Positions 49,177-59,287 of a stretch of DNA of 64,000 nt are shown piece after piece. Every line of letters begins with the position of its first letter. The first letter of the stretch is position 1. Location of the stretch: positions 124,001 through 188,000 of the forward strand of contig NC_023063.1 of assembly GCF_000508225.1 (NCBI RefSeq). The letters run 5' to 3'. The notes beneath the pieces are model-generated. The model made no database searches, was not told the origin of the DNA, and was given only the letters and a program-made list of their open reading frames with translations. This DNA comes from Ehrlichia muris AS145. Lineage in GTDB: Bacteria; Pseudomonadota; Alphaproteobacteria; Rickettsiales; Anaplasmataceae. Position numbers and translations under genes: made by a program.

Positions 49177-50064
49177 TTAGCTTTTTGTTTTATTATTCAT
49201 AGCTTCTAACATTGTTCTTCCTATGACTGCTGGAGTTTCAGCAATAATAATACCTGCATTTTTCATAGCTGCTATTTTACCCTCAGCACTGCCTGAAGTA
49301 CCTGAGGAAATTGCTCCAGCATGACCCATGCGTTTCCCTGTAGGTGCAGTTTTTCCAGCAATGAATCCAACTATAGGTTTATTAGTTCCTGATAACTTTA
49401 TAAATTCTGCAACCTCTTCCTCTTCTGACCCTCCAATCTCTCCAATCATGATAATACCATGTGTGTCTGGATCGTTTATGAATAGTTTCATGCAATCTGT
49501 GAAAGACATCCCATGGATAGGATCTCCACCTATGCCAATACATGTTGATTGTCCTAATCCAACTTCTGTGGTTTGTGCTACTGCTTCATATGTAAGTGTG
49601 CCAGAACGTGAAATGACACCTATATGACCGCGTTTATGTATGTATCCAGGCATAATACCAATTTTACATTCTTCTGGAGTGATGATACCAGGGCAGTTAG
49701 GGCCTATTAATATACTCGCGGAGTTAACTAAAGCACGTTTTACTTGTACCATATCTAAAATAGGTATGCCCTCTGTAATACAAACAATAATCTCTATTTC
49801 AGCTTCAATTGCTTCTAATATTGCATCAGCTGCGTAAGGGGCCGGAACGTAAATAACAGTAGCATTAGCTCCTACCTCTAGCTTGGCTTGCTTTACAGTA
49901 TTGAAAACTGGTAAGTTCAAATGATATGTCCCACCTTTTCCAGGAGTTACTCCACCTACCATGTTTGTTCCATAAGCAATAGCTTGTTCTGAATGGAATG
50001 TACCATGAGCACCAGTAAAACCCTGGCATATAACTTTTGTATTACTATCTACTAAAATGGACAT
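49177..50064 (-). CDS. sucD: Succinyl-CoA synthetase alpha subunit
   Basis: 295 residues. Alpha chain of the TCA-cycle enzyme that makes ATP/GTP from succinyl-CoA. The CoA-binding Rossmann part opens with [19 protein letters not shown]. The ligase part carries the phosphorylated histidine H248 in [12 protein letters not shown]. Normal length. It follows sucC by 9 bases, a standard operon. Confidence 0.97.
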   Translation of the reverse strand: MSILVDSNTKVICQGFTGAHGTFHSEQAIAYGTNMVGGVTPGKGGTYHLNLPVFNTVKQAKLEVGANATVIYVPAPYAADAILEAIEAEIEIIVCITEGIPILDMVQVKRALVNSASILIGPNCPGIITPEECKIGIMPGYIHKRGHIGVISRSGTLTYEAVAQTTEVGLGQSTCIGIGGDPIHGMSFTDCMKLFINDPDTHGIIMIGEIGGSEEEEVAEFIKLSGTNKPIVGFIAGKTAPTGKRMGHAGAISSGTSGSAEGKIAAMKNAGIIIAETPAVIGRTMLEAMNNKTKS

Positions 50065-50073
50065 ATTGTGCCT

Positions 50074-51237
50074 CTATTTCTTTACTATATTAACTATATT
50101 GTATGCTGCTTCGCTTAAATCATTTGCTGTAATAATATTTAGCTTTGAATCATCTAATAGTTTTCTTCCTAATTCAAAATTTGTTCCGGATAATCTTACA
50201 ACTAATGGAACCTTTATTCCAATTTCTTGTATAGCAGCAATAATACCACTAGCAATTATATCACAGCGCATTATACCACCAAATATATTAACCAATATCC
50301 CCTCAACCTTACTATCTGATAGAATGATCTTGAATGCTTCAGTAACAGTTTGTTGATTTGCTCCTCCACCTACATCTAAGAAATTTGCCGGTTCAGCACC
50401 ATAGTATTTTATAATATCCATAGTTGCCATAGCAAGCCCTGCACCATTTACCATGCATCCAATATTACCATCCATCTTTACATAGTTTAAGCCATACTTT
50501 GAAGCTTCTATCTCTTCTTTGATTTCTTCGTCATAGTCACGTAGCTCCTGTATATCAGGATGACGATATAATGCATTATCATCAAAATTCATTTTTGCAT
50601 CGAGAGCAATAAAATCTCCTGATGATGTTTCTACCAAAGGATTAATTTCTATTTGGTTTGCATCAGTGCTTAACATGGCTTTGTATATTTTTCCAGCTAT
50701 ATCAGAAATTTTTCTTGTTTGATCTAAACTTAGATTACTGTCAAAGCATAAATTACGTCCGTGAAAGCTCTGGAATTCAAATATCGGGTCGATATCACAT
50801 ACAATAACTTTTTCTGGAGAAGTTGAAGCTACTTCTTCTATGTCAACACCACCTTCAGTTGAAAATATTATGCTTACTTGACCTTGCTTACGATTTACAA
50901 TAGCACTTATGTAGTACTCTTTTTTAATATCACAGCCTGCCTCTAAGTAAACTTTTCTTACTTTTTGTCCATCTTTTGAAGTCTGATGAGTAACCAAAGT
51001 TGATCCTAACATATTTTTTACAGACATCTTAGTTTCATCTAATGTACGAGATACTACAACCCCACCGGCTTTACCTCTACCACCAGCATGAATCTGAGCT
51101 TTTACAACAACTACCTTTGAATTTAGCTGACTGACAGCATCATCAACTTCACTTAATGAATGTACTACAACCCCTTTTGGAATGTTAACACCAAACTTAC
51201 TTAGTATATGCTTTGCCTGATACTCATGAATATTCAT
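50074..51237 (-). CDS. sucC: Succinyl-CoA synthetase beta subunit
   Basis: 387 residues with an ATP-grasp domain. It opens [22 protein letters not shown] and has [15 protein letters not shown], the nucleotide-binding part with EINPLVET, and the CoA-ligase half with [16 protein letters not shown] and FLDVGGGA. Normal length. First gene of sucC-sucD. Together with Lpd and malic enzyme it supports a complete oxidative carbon metabolism fed by host amino acids. Confidence 0.97.
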   Translation of the reverse strand: MNIHEYQAKHILSKFGVNIPKGVVVHSLSEVDDAVSQLNSKVVVVKAQIHAGGRGKAGGVVVSRTLDETKMSVKNMLGSTLVTHQTSKDGQKVRKVYLEAGCDIKKEYYISAIVNRKQGQVSIIFSTEGGVDIEEVASTSPEKVIVCDIDPIFEFQSFHGRNLCFDSNLSLDQTRKISDIAGKIYKAMLSTDANQIEINPLVETSSGDFIALDAKMNFDDNALYRHPDIQELRDYDEEIKEEIEASKYGLNYVKMDGNIGCMVNGAGLAMATMDIIKYYGAEPANFLDVGGGANQQTVTEAFKIILSDSKVEGILVNIFGGIMRCDIIASGIIAAIQEIGIKVPLVVRLSGTNFELGRKLLDDSKLNIITANDLSEAAYNIVNIVKK

Positions 51238-51312
51238 ATTAATATACCTTACTTGTACTATGACTATAATTTATATATAGAGAGTATAAGAGCTATAATT
51301 AGAACTCTATAC

Positions 51313-51585
51313 TCATTTATTAGTGCTGTCATCAGCTTGAGAAGGCCTCTTTACTTGAAAATGTCTTGCACTAACTTGAAACTTAGTAAACTGTGGCTCA
51401 TAAGGTATCTTGTGCAATTTCTTTCTTCTCCTTTCACAATCATCCTTTTTCCTTGCACGTTTTTCTGATGGTTTTTCATGATGAGTAATTTTCATCTGTC
51501 TAGGCTTTCCCTCACGTTGTAATTTCTTTTTGAGGGTGCGTATACCTTGTTCTATATCTCCATGGTAAACTATAACTTCAACCAA
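51313..51585 (-). CDS. rpsU: 30S ribosomal protein S21
   Basis: 90 residues, very basic. S21 hallmark EVIVYHGDIEQGIRTLKKKLQREG, then an extended lysine/arginine-rich tail longer than in E. coli, usual for Rickettsiales. It lies 75 bases upstream of sucC on the same strand. Promoter at 51620-51649. Confidence 0.95.
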   Translation of the reverse strand: MVEVIVYHGDIEQGIRTLKKKLQREGKPRQMKITHHEKPSEKRARKKDDCERRRKKLHKIPYEPQFTKFQVSARHFQVKRPSQADDSTNK

Positions 51586-51619
51586 AGAAAGTCCTCCTAT
51601 ATAGATAAATCGAGCAGTA

Positions 51620-51649
51620 ATGATACCAATAACAGATTAATTATGTCAA
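51620..51649 (-). promoter_or_regulatory. Candidate promoter of rpsU
   Basis: On the minus strand: TTGACA (51649-51644), an 18-base spacer and TATCAT (51625-51620), giving a leader of about 27 bases. The same TATCAT -10 is seen for rpsP. Confidence 0.6.
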
Positions 51650-51729
51650 ATTGTTTTTAAGAAGTTATGATTGTAAAAACATTATATATATACTTAGATA
51701 GCAAATGAACCATGTATTTATGGAATGTG

Positions 51730-52752
51730 CTATTGTTTTTCCAATGTGCTGATAATGCGATTTTTATTATCTTCTAAATCTTTGTCTGATAAAGGTATAA
51801 AACCTAATCCAATCAGGTATCCATTCTTGCCAATAGAATCTTCTCTTAAGATTATCTTAATAAATTCTTTTAAGCCAGGAGAAAGGTTAATGTGCTCTTG
51901 TTTTATATATAGATATATAGGTCGTGATAGAACATATTCCCCTGAGGAAATTGTCTCATAATTAGGTTCTATTCCGGCTATTTTGTTTGCGTGAATTTTA
52001 TCTTGATTTTTAACTAAAAAACTAAAACTTAATATGCCAAAGGCATCAGGGTTTTTTGCTATTTTTTGTATGATAATATTTTCATTTGCAGCAACTTCAA
52101 TGTACTTACCATCATTACGCATGACACCACATATGCGTTGTCTTTTTGTGAACTCAGGGTACACATCGATAAAATTTTGGTTAGTTATGCAAGCATCTTG
52201 CATTATTTCTTCTATTAGTATGTTGTAAGTTCCAGTGTTTTTGTATGGGCCATAAACTTCAATATCAATATTAGGGAACCTATTGTTGACTTCAGACCAA
52301 TATCTGAAATTGTTTAATGCTATTGTTTCAGTATATTCATTTGATGTAGAATATTTACTTAAAGCTTTAAATAGATCTTTTTTAGTGAAATCAAGCTTGT
52401 CCCTGTCCTTAGAACTTGCGATTACTATGCCATCATACCCTATAATGAGTTCTGTAATATTGTTGATATTATTACTTTCACATAATTTAAGTTCTGCATC
52501 CTTGATTTTTCTGGATGACATTACTATATCTGGTGTATTTTTTCCTGCACCTTGACAAAACATACTGAATCCCATGCCACTACCGACTGACTCTATTATA
52601 GGGGTTTCATAATCTGAAAACCTTCCAAATTCTTCCGCTATGGCAGAGATAAATGGAAATGCTGTGGATGATCCAACAACACGTATTTGTTGTGCATTAG
52701 AATTAAATGCTAATATTATTAGCAATAAAAACAGCAAAAGAAATCTACCCAT
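51730..52752 (-). CDS. pstS: Phosphate ABC transporter substrate-binding protein PstS
   Basis: Periplasmic phosphate-binding protein. From ATG 52752 it has a classic signal peptide (MGRFLLLFLLLIILAFNSNA then QQ). The mature start IRVVGSSTAFPFISAIAEEF and IIESVGSGMGFSMFCQG contain the phosphate-binding TAF and SGMG loops. Another ATG seven codons upstream (52773) is possible. About 340 residues, normal. It follows the SCO gene closely on the same strand, so the two may share a transcript. Its first 90 or so codons also exist as an inverted, decayed copy at 53768-54057. Confidence 0.92.
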   Translation of the reverse strand: MGRFLLLFLLLIILAFNSNAQQIRVVGSSTAFPFISAIAEEFGRFSDYETPIIESVGSGMGFSMFCQGAGKNTPDIVMSSRKIKDAELKLCESNNINNITELIIGYDGIVIASSKDRDKLDFTKKDLFKALSKYSTSNEYTETIALNNFRYWSEVNNRFPNIDIEVYGPYKNTGTYNILIEEIMQDACITNQNFIDVYPEFTKRQRICGVMRNDGKYIEVAANENIIIQKIAKNPDAFGILSFSFLVKNQDKIHANKIAGIEPNYETISSGEYVLSRPIYLYIKQEHINLSPGLKEFIKIILREDSIGKNGYLIGLGFIPLSDKDLEDNKNRIISTLEKQ

Positions 52753-52811
52753 AATGTATATCCATAAATTCATATTAGAGTGTGTACTATTCTCTTTAAT
52801 TAATTATTAAA

Positions 52812-53426
52812 TTAGAGGTATTGTTTAATTATAGATAATAACTCATCTGCTTGACTTTTTTCTGCTTGTAAGTCGGGATAAAAGTATGTAAGATATTTCC
52901 CTTTTGTGTCGAGAATGTACATTATAGTAGAGTGAGAAATTTGATTATCTTTATCCCGTTGCCCAACATATATGTTATAATTTTGTATTATTTGCTTAAT
53001 ATCTTCAGTATTGCCTGTTAGCATTTGAATTCTTGAATCAAAATGGTCATGAAATTTTTTTAACTTTTCTACAGTATCATTTATTGGATCAATTGTGATA
53101 AAAATGACTTGTAATTTATTTGCATCATTACCAAGTTGTGACAGAACTTCAGATGCTAAGCCTAATTCTGCAGGGCATATACTTTCACATGAAGAAAATC
53201 CAAATAAAACTAACATGTATTTTCCTTGAAAGTCGTGGCTATTTACCGTATGCCCATCTTGATTTGTTAAAGTAAAACTAGTGTCAGTATAAGATTCACC
53301 TGGTATGATGTTAGTAGAATCATGGTGCCTTACTTGAAAGATACCTTGTTTTGTTATATAAGAGTATCCTAAGAAAATTGCTGCAACTAATAAACAGACA
53401 TTAAGTATAAATTTTATAACTTTCAT
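52812..53426 (-). CDS. SCO-family copper chaperone for cytochrome oxidase assembly
   Basis: Membrane-anchored thioredoxin-fold protein of the SCO1/SenC/PrrC family that delivers copper to the CuA centre. One N-terminal membrane segment (about 7-24), then the fold with the copper ligands C80 and C84 (SSCESICP) and H165 (QISHST), all conserved. 204 residues from ATG 53426, which has GGAG six bases upstream; a TTG four codons earlier is less likely. Fits an aerobic respiratory chain. Confidence 0.9.
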   Translation of the reverse strand: MKVIKFILNVCLLVAAIFLGYSYITKQGIFQVRHHDSTNIIPGESYTDTSFTLTNQDGHTVNSHDFQGKYMLVLFGFSSCESICPAELGLASEVLSQLGNDANKLQVIFITIDPINDTVEKLKKFHDHFDSRIQMLTGNTEDIKQIIQNYNIYVGQRDKDNQISHSTIMYILDTKGKYLTYFYPDLQAEKSQADELLSIIKQYL

Positions 53427-53473
53427 TATATGCTCCAATACATAATAAGTTTTATTATAGAGTATTGAATTAT

Positions 53474-53501
53474 ATGCTATACCAAGGTGATATTATGTCA
53501 A
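53474..53501 (-). promoter_or_regulatory. Candidate promoter of the SCO gene
   Basis: On the minus strand: perfect TTGACA (53501-53496), a 16-base spacer and TAGCAT (53479-53474). The -10 is weak. Confidence 0.35.
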
Positions 53502-53678
53502 GTTACTAAAAATCTTTTATAGTGTATTACTAACTTTACTTTGCTAATATTCTAGCTTCAATGGAGTACATAGATTGTTGTATTTCACGATGTAATTTGT
53601 AAATAATCTTTTTCTATTCCTTTATATAAAAGATAAAAAAATAAAGATTTGTTGATATATAACATAAATAAGATTTGC

Positions 53679-53701
53679 AAAAAGCCTTTTATATTAGGCT
53701 T
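53679..53701 (-). terminator. Candidate rho-independent terminator on the minus strand
   Basis: Read on the minus strand: AAGCCT, an 8-base loop, AGGCTT, then a T-run (five Ts in all). It points away from the nitronate monooxygenase-type gene but is about 360 bases beyond its stop; the pstS-derived fragment lies between. Confidence 0.5.
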
Positions 53702-53767
53702 AAGTTTACGTATTTCTTAATTTATTAGGATTAATATAATATAGCAGTACTGCTATATCATATAAGC

Positions 53768-54057
53768 TAATGGGTATATATGATGGGTAGATTTTCTTGC
53801 TGTTTTTGTTGCTAATAATATTAGCATTTAATTTTAATGCGCAACAAATACGTGTTGTGTTGGATCATCCATAGCATTTCCATTCATCTTCGCCATAGAG
53901 AAGAATTTGGAGGATTTTCAGATTATGAGACCTCTATAATAGAGTCAGTCGGTAGTGACATGGAGTTCAGGATGTTTTTTGTCAAGGTGCAGGAAAAAGT
54001 ACACCAGATATAGTAATGTCATCCAGAAAGATCAAAGATGCAGAACTTAACTTATAG
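53768..54057 (+). pseudogene. Inverted, decayed copy of the 5' part of pstS
   Basis: This plus-strand stretch matches the complement of 52486-52765. Matching words include TTGCTAATAATATTAGCATT, TTTTCAGATTATGAGACC and GATATAGTAATGTCATCC, corresponding to the PstS signal peptide through SSRKIKDAEL. Frameshifts in the signal peptide, a deletion around the TAF loop and several substitutions destroy the frame. It ends with a stop and abuts the end of the minus-strand neighbour. It is a non-functional remnant of an inverted duplication. Confidence 0.88.
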
Positions 54058-54061
54058 TTGT

Positions 54062-55090
54062 TCAATAGGTAGTTAATTTTTGTACTGAGGTTATATAGTT
54101 ACACGCTTGTAATATAAGCCCTTGAATTACTTGTTCAGTGGTTTGTATTTCACGTACCATTCCTACACTTTGTCCAGCCATAAGAGACCCATTGGTAATA
54201 TCCCCATCTATTACTGCTTTTCGTAACGCTCCTGCCCAGAATTTTTCTATGGTAAGTTGTCCATCTTCTTTTGAAATTTTTCCTTGATTATATAAATTAA
54301 TGACATCTTTTTGTAATTCTAAAAATTTTATGCTAGCATCATTTGCTATAGCTCGTACTGGTATAACTGAAAAATCTTTACTTAATTGTGAAGATGATAT
54401 TGCATCCCTAGAAGAAGATTTAATAAATACTTCCTTGAAGTTTTTATGTACACGTGATTCATGTGTGCACACAAAAAGTGTTCCAATCTGGCATCCACTT
54501 GCTCCCATTATTAAATAATGGGCTATCATTTCGCCTCTTCCAATCCCTCCGGCAATAAAAATAGGTACTTTTTTAAGGTGTTCTTCTTGTCTAAAATAGG
54601 GTAATATTTCTTGTGTAAGTACAGAAGTACTGACAGGACCTATGTGTCCACCTGCTTCCATCCCCTCTACTATTAATGCGTCTACTCCTGCTCTTACTAA
54701 CCTTTTTGCAATTGATAAAGATGATGCAAAACACATTATTTTGATATTTGCATCTTTAATACGATTTATAATTTTACTATTGGGTATACCACCTGCTAAT
54801 ACTATATGTGTGATGTTTTTTTCAATACATACTTCAATTAATTCATTTAAAGTGGGATGCATTATAATTAAATTTACACCAAAAGTATTATTTGTTAACT
54901 GTTGAGTGAGTTCTATTTCTTTCCTTAGTTCTTCAGAATTAATAGAACCACATGCTAAAACACCGAATCCTCCAGCATTTGATATTGCAGATACTAGGTA
55001 AGGATCTGAGACCCAACTCATTGCTCCACCCATAATAGCAAATTTACTTCCTAGAAACTCTATACCTACTTTCCATAATTCTGATAGCAT
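54062..55090 (-). CDS. Nitronate monooxygenase / FabK-like flavoprotein
   Basis: 342-residue TIM-barrel FMN protein. It opens FAIMGGAMSWVSDPYLVSAISNAGGFGVLACG, the family signature. The GGHIGPVSTSVL segment carries the conserved histidine, the phosphate site is PIFIAGGIGRGEMIAHYLIMGASGCQIGT, and MAGQSVGMV is near the end. The family includes nitronate monooxygenases and the enoyl-ACP reductase FabK; sequence alone does not decide, and the FMN-binding parts are shared by both. It lies 8 bases after the cytochrome b561 gene, so a redox link is possible. Confidence 0.82.
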   Translation of the reverse strand: MLSELWKVGIEFLGSKFAIMGGAMSWVSDPYLVSAISNAGGFGVLACGSINSEELRKEIELTQQLTNNTFGVNLIIMHPTLNELIEVCIEKNITHIVLAGGIPNSKIINRIKDANIKIMCFASSLSIAKRLVRAGVDALIVEGMEAGGHIGPVSTSVLTQEILPYFRQEEHLKKVPIFIAGGIGRGEMIAHYLIMGASGCQIGTLFVCTHESRVHKNFKEVFIKSSSRDAISSSQLSKDFSVIPVRAIANDASIKFLELQKDVINLYNQGKISKEDGQLTIEKFWAGALRKAVIDGDITNGSLMAGQSVGMVREIQTTEQVIQGLILQACNYITSVQKLTTY

Positions 55091-55098
55091 GACAACTC

Positions 55099-55629
55099 TT
55101 ATATTATACGATTAAAAATATTATCCTTATCTATAAACTTATGCTTTAGTGCTGCTAGTATATGTACAATTATTAAAGTAGACAACATATATGCGCATAT
55201 GTTATGGCTCTGTTGTGCAGCATTAGCTATGTCTGTGTTGGAGTCAATTAATAATGGCACGTTAAATAAAAAAAAATCTATTGCTTTTCCTGAAGCTGAG
55301 GACATAACATAACCAGATATAGCCATTCCTATGACAGTAATATATAAACTTGTATGTGTAATTTTAGAGATTAAAGCCAAAAAATGTGAAAAGTTTTTAG
55401 GATATGGAGGGATATTTGAATTAAGCCTACATATTAGGCGTAATATTAATAGAAATAACAGTATTATCCCTGTTGATTTGTGTAGGGAATAAAATTTTCC
55501 TATAGGAAAATTGTCGGGGAATACTTCCATTTTTAAGCAAAACCCCATAATCAGCATTAATATGATTGGTATACCAGTTAACCAATGCATTATCCTGAGA
55601 GAAATATGATATTGAGATTTTTCTGCCAT
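55099..55629 (-). CDS. Cytochrome b561
   Basis: 176-residue four-helix di-haem membrane protein of the bacterial b561 (CybB) type. Conserved histidines appear in SLRIMHWLTG, YSLHKSTGI, SHNICAYM and LAALKHKFIDKD, the last being the family's typical ending. It likely passes electrons between quinol and an acceptor such as superoxide. First gene of a two-gene unit with the FMN protein. Divergent from fbpB. Confidence 0.9.
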   Translation of the reverse strand: MAEKSQYHISLRIMHWLTGIPIILMLIMGFCLKMEVFPDNFPIGKFYSLHKSTGIILLFLLILRLICRLNSNIPPYPKNFSHFLALISKITHTSLYITVIGMAISGYVMSSASGKAIDFFLFNVPLLIDSNTDIANAAQQSHNICAYMLSTLIIVHILAALKHKFIDKDNIFNRII

Positions 55630-55775
55630 TTTTTTTATAAAAACGTTTAACGTCCCTATATATCACATACAGAGAAATTTTATCAATAAAATATTTTATA
55701 AGGTTTTAAGTGACTGATAGAGGTTGTTTATGTATAATAAATACATAACTGAGTAATATAATTAACCTCAAAATA

Positions 55776-57392
55776 GTGTCGTTTACGAATCTTTTAAAAA
55801 ACGTTTTTTTGTGTGTATTAGTTGGGATGTTTATAGCCCCAATAGTTTCATTGATTTCTATTATATTTACTGAAGATAAAACAATAGATTTATTAACGTC
55901 TGTTTTACCTGAATATGCTTTTAATACTATTATTTTGATGGTGGGAGTGGGAATAATAGCGCTTGTTATTGGTATATCGGCAGCTTGGTTTGTAACTTAT
56001 TACTCATTCTTTGGACGTAGATTTTTTGAAATAGCTCTTTTTTTACCACTTTCGATACCAGGGTATATAGTTGCGTATGTTTATGTAAATATTTTTGAAT
56101 TTTCGGGTCCTGTACAAATCTTTTTGCGAGAAACTTTTCATTGGAGCAAAGGAGATTATTATTTCCCTAATGTCAAATCCTTGGAATGGGGGATTATTAT
56201 TATAGGATTTAATCTATATCCCTATGTATATATGTTAGTTAGAACAAGTTTAATAGCTATTCGTAGTACTGTTGCAGTTGCTACCACGCTATGTCCTTTT
56301 AGGAGTAAAATTTTAACTTCCATTGCTTTGCCCGTAGTTCGCCCAGCTATTGCTGCTGGTGTGTCATTTGTATTGATGGAAGTAATATCTGATTTTGGCA
56401 CACCACAATTTCTTGCAATAGATACTTTTACTAGAGGAATATATAGGAGTTGGTTTTTATTACATGATAAATATTCTGCTTGTTTATTTGCTTTTGGTGC
56501 ATTGTTTTTTATATTTTTGCTTATCATATTAGAAAAGTTATTTCGTGGTAAAGGAATATCTTATTCAACAATAAAGATGAATACAGAATATTATCATACT
56601 TGGAAAGTTGAAAAAAAATTGGAACTTGTATTAATATATTCTGTTTGTTTAGTGCCAGTGTTAATAGGTTTTGTAATACCTATTGTGCCTTTATTATATT
56701 GGACTATTGAAAAAATTGGAACATTAGTGGCTAATGGTCGATTTTATATATCTATCTTCAATAGTGTTAGTATAGCATTTGTAACAGCTATTATTACTGT
56801 TGTGATATCAGTTATTATGTCATACATAATCAGAAAAAGGGAATCGTTATCTTATATAATAAAATTTATTGTGATGGGTTATGCTGTACCTAATACTATT
56901 GTTGCTGTAAGTGTTATGGTATTACTAGGAAGTCTATCACATTTTGTTACTTCATATTTTTCATTTGTTCTGATTGGAACAACATTCGGGTTAATGTATT
57001 CCTATGTATTTAGGTTTCTTGCTATATCTTTAGGTCCTATAGAATCTGGGTTAAATAAGATTCCAAAAGAAATAGATTGGTCATCTTTGTTAATGGGACA
57101 TAGTGTAATTTCTACGTGCTTTAATATTCATATTCCAATGATTAGGAAGAGTATATTAGTTGGGTTTTTATTAGTGTTTGTTGATGTTATAAAGGAACTA
57201 GCAGCAACACTAATTATTAGGCCTTTTAACTTTGACACTATGGCTACTAGAATGTATGAACTTATCAGTGATGAGAGATACACTGATGCGGCTCCATATG
57301 CTCTAGTTATAGTACTTATTGGACTGATATCAGTAGTTATATTATGTAAAATGTTTCAATATGATAGATCTAAATATAATAGAGTTATGTAA
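55776..57392 (+). CDS. fbpB: Fe(3+) ABC transporter permease
   Basis: 538 residues with two fused permease halves of about six membrane segments each, the FbpB/SfuB layout. Signs are LFLPLSIPGYIVAYVYVNIF in the first half and the EAA loops (RSKILTSIALPVVRPAIAAGVSFVLMEVISDFGTP; VISTCFNIHIPMIRKSILVGFLLVFVDVIKEL). FGTPQFLAIDTFTRGIYRSW is typical of iron permeases. The start is GTG. It partners FbpA (23371); the ATPase is outside the window. Single-gene unit. Confidence 0.9.
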   Translation: MSFTNLLKNVFLCVLVGMFIAPIVSLISIIFTEDKTIDLLTSVLPEYAFNTIILMVGVGIIALVIGISAAWFVTYYSFFGRRFFEIALFLPLSIPGYIVAYVYVNIFEFSGPVQIFLRETFHWSKGDYYFPNVKSLEWGIIIIGFNLYPYVYMLVRTSLIAIRSTVAVATTLCPFRSKILTSIALPVVRPAIAAGVSFVLMEVISDFGTPQFLAIDTFTRGIYRSWFLLHDKYSACLFAFGALFFIFLLIILEKLFRGKGISYSTIKMNTEYYHTWKVEKKLELVLIYSVCLVPVLIGFVIPIVPLLYWTIEKIGTLVANGRFYISIFNSVSIAFVTAIITVVISVIMSYIIRKRESLSYIIKFIVMGYAVPNTIVAVSVMVLLGSLSHFVTSYFSFVLIGTTFGLMYSYVFRFLAISLGPIESGLNKIPKEIDWSSLLMGHSVISTCFNIHIPMIRKSILVGFLLVFVDVIKELAATLIIRPFNFDTMATRMYELISDERYTDAAPYALVIVLIGLISVVILCKMFQYDRSKYNRVM

Positions 57393-57706
57393 TCAATAAT
57401 ATTTGTACAAGTATGTGACATATATAGGTTCTGTTTTTCTATTGTGTTGTAAAATCTAGAAGATTTATCTATTACAATAGAAATATTAAGTTATTTTTAG
57501 ATAACTGCTGCATGCTTATAAGTTTGCATTTTGTACTATAAAATTTTATATTGCAAATGAATGTAGCTTAATATTTTCTATTATTTTTCAATACTTATCT
57601 TTTTTCTTTAATTACACTTAAGTATGTTCTATAGGTTGATATAATAATATTCTATATAGATATGTTTGTATAATCAAACTATAAGGGCCTTAGGTTTATA
57701 ACATTG
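57393..57706. other. Spacer between convergent fbpB and the HlyD-family gene
   Basis: AT-rich; no convincing terminator, gene or repeat. Confidence 0.35.
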
Positions 57707-59224
57707 TTACCTTTCATTAAAAGCTTTTTCAAAAGTGCTAGTTATTGGAGTGAATAAGTAGTTCAACAAAGTACGGGATTGGGTAATTATAAAAACTTCT
57801 GCTGGCATTCCAGGATACAACTTTAAATTTTTTAGCTTTGTAGATTGTTCTTTTGGTATTATTACTTGTATCTTATAGTAACGCATTCCATTGGCTTCAC
57901 TTAAGGCATCAGCTGATACTTGTACTACTATTCCATTAGCTAATCCAATTTTACGTATGTTATAAGCACTAAGGCGTACTTTTGCTTTTAGTCCACGATA
58001 ATGTTCATATGATATCATATTTTTATCTTTCATCTGTGCTGATAAAATCTGTTCAATATGTTTTGTTTGTATTTTTGCATCTATAACTAGATCATCATTT
58101 AATGGAACAACGTTTGTAATGGGTGCCCCAGGAGGTATGACACCACCTTCTGTGTGATATTTTAATCCTGTTATCATGCCTGTTTGAGGAGATCTTATTA
58201 TAGTTCTGTCTAATATATCTTGTGCAGTTTTCATCTTTTCTTTTAAGTCTGTGACGGCGGATGTTACATCTTTGAGTTCAAGATTAATTTTATTTTGTAC
58301 GTTGTTAGTGATGTTGATTATTTCTAATTTATTTTCTCCGATTTTTTGATTTACTGATGCAATAGTAGATTTAATTTGACCAATTTTTCCTTTAGATTCG
58401 GCATATTGACGTTCAAGTGCAATAATATATGGTTTACTAATGTACCCATCCTCTAAAAGATTTTTTTTTGTTTCTAGTTCTTCTTTGATCAATTTATGTT
58501 GAGTTATTGCTGCAGTTAATTGAGCAGATAATCCTGATAATTCTTGATGTAACTGTTTTATGCGTTGTTGTAGAATATCTATTTGTCCGGATACGTTTTT
58601 TTTATGTGATTCAAATAATTGTTGCTGATTTTCTATTATTTGCATTCTTGTTTTTTCATCTGATAGATCCTTTATAGTATCTGGAAAGGTTAGAGATTGA
58701 TTATTATATTTTATGGCGATTAACCTAGCTTCTGTTGCCAGTAAATCAAGCATCCGCTCTTTTATGATATCTAGATTAGCCTTAGCTGTAGTGTTGTGTA
58801 AATATATTATAGGCTGATTTTTTTGAACTAGTTCCCCTTCTTTTACTAGGATTTTATTAATGATACCACCTTCTAAGTGCTGTACAATCTGTTTTTCTGA
58901 TGAAGGGACTACTTCTCCTTGTGCAATTACTGAGCCATCGAGTGGTGCGACTGCAGACCATATTCCAAATATACCAAAGAATAGTAAGATAATGATAAAG
59001 CCAGTTAATAGCGGCCCCCACGATATTTTTAGTACTTCATTTATTGAATCTTTCTTACTGTACTTGAAAAAAAAGCTTACTATGTTGTCTATGATAAGTA
59101 GTGATTTGGTTAATATATTTGATGTTTGTTCTTTTGTGTTGTTCTCTAGATGTAGTCTGTGATGACCTAAAAGCTGTGGTAATGATAACCCCGCTTTTAT
59201 GAAATTTCTGAATTTTTGATACAT
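57707..59224 (-). CDS. HlyD-family type I secretion membrane fusion protein
   Basis: Periplasmic adaptor linking an ABC exporter to an outer-membrane channel. From ATG 59224, 505 residues: cytoplasmic N-terminus, membrane segment about 70-91, a lipoyl-like half (IVQHLEGGIINKILVKEGELVQKNQPI), a long coiled-coil region (about 170-350), then the returning half motif and beta-barrel, with KLYPGMPAEVFI at the end, diagnostic of HlyD/PrsE. In Ehrlichia, type I secretion exports tandem-repeat effectors, so this is probably part of that route. The ATPase and TolC are not in the window. The ATG at 59287 would add 21 residues of poor character. Confidence 0.9.
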   Translation of the reverse strand: MYQKFRNFIKAGLSLPQLLGHHRLHLENNTKEQTSNILTKSLLIIDNIVSFFFKYSKKDSINEVLKISWGPLLTGFIIILLFFGIFGIWSAVAPLDGSVIAQGEVVPSSEKQIVQHLEGGIINKILVKEGELVQKNQPIIYLHNTTAKANLDIIKERMLDLLATEARLIAIKYNNQSLTFPDTIKDLSDEKTRMQIIENQQQLFESHKKNVSGQIDILQQRIKQLHQELSGLSAQLTAAITQHKLIKEELETKKNLLEDGYISKPYIIALERQYAESKGKIGQIKSTIASVNQKIGENKLEIINITNNVQNKINLELKDVTSAVTDLKEKMKTAQDILDRTIIRSPQTGMITGLKYHTEGGVIPPGAPITNVVPLNDDLVIDAKIQTKHIEQILSAQMKDKNMISYEHYRGLKAKVRLSAYNIRKIGLANGIVVQVSADALSEANGMRYYKIQVIIPKEQSTKLKNLKLYPGMPAEVFIITQSRTLLNYLFTPITSTFEKAFNER

Positions 59225-59287
59225 AATATATAATACGATAAGTGTAACATTTAGTTTATAACATATTTGGTGAATATTATAATGCAC

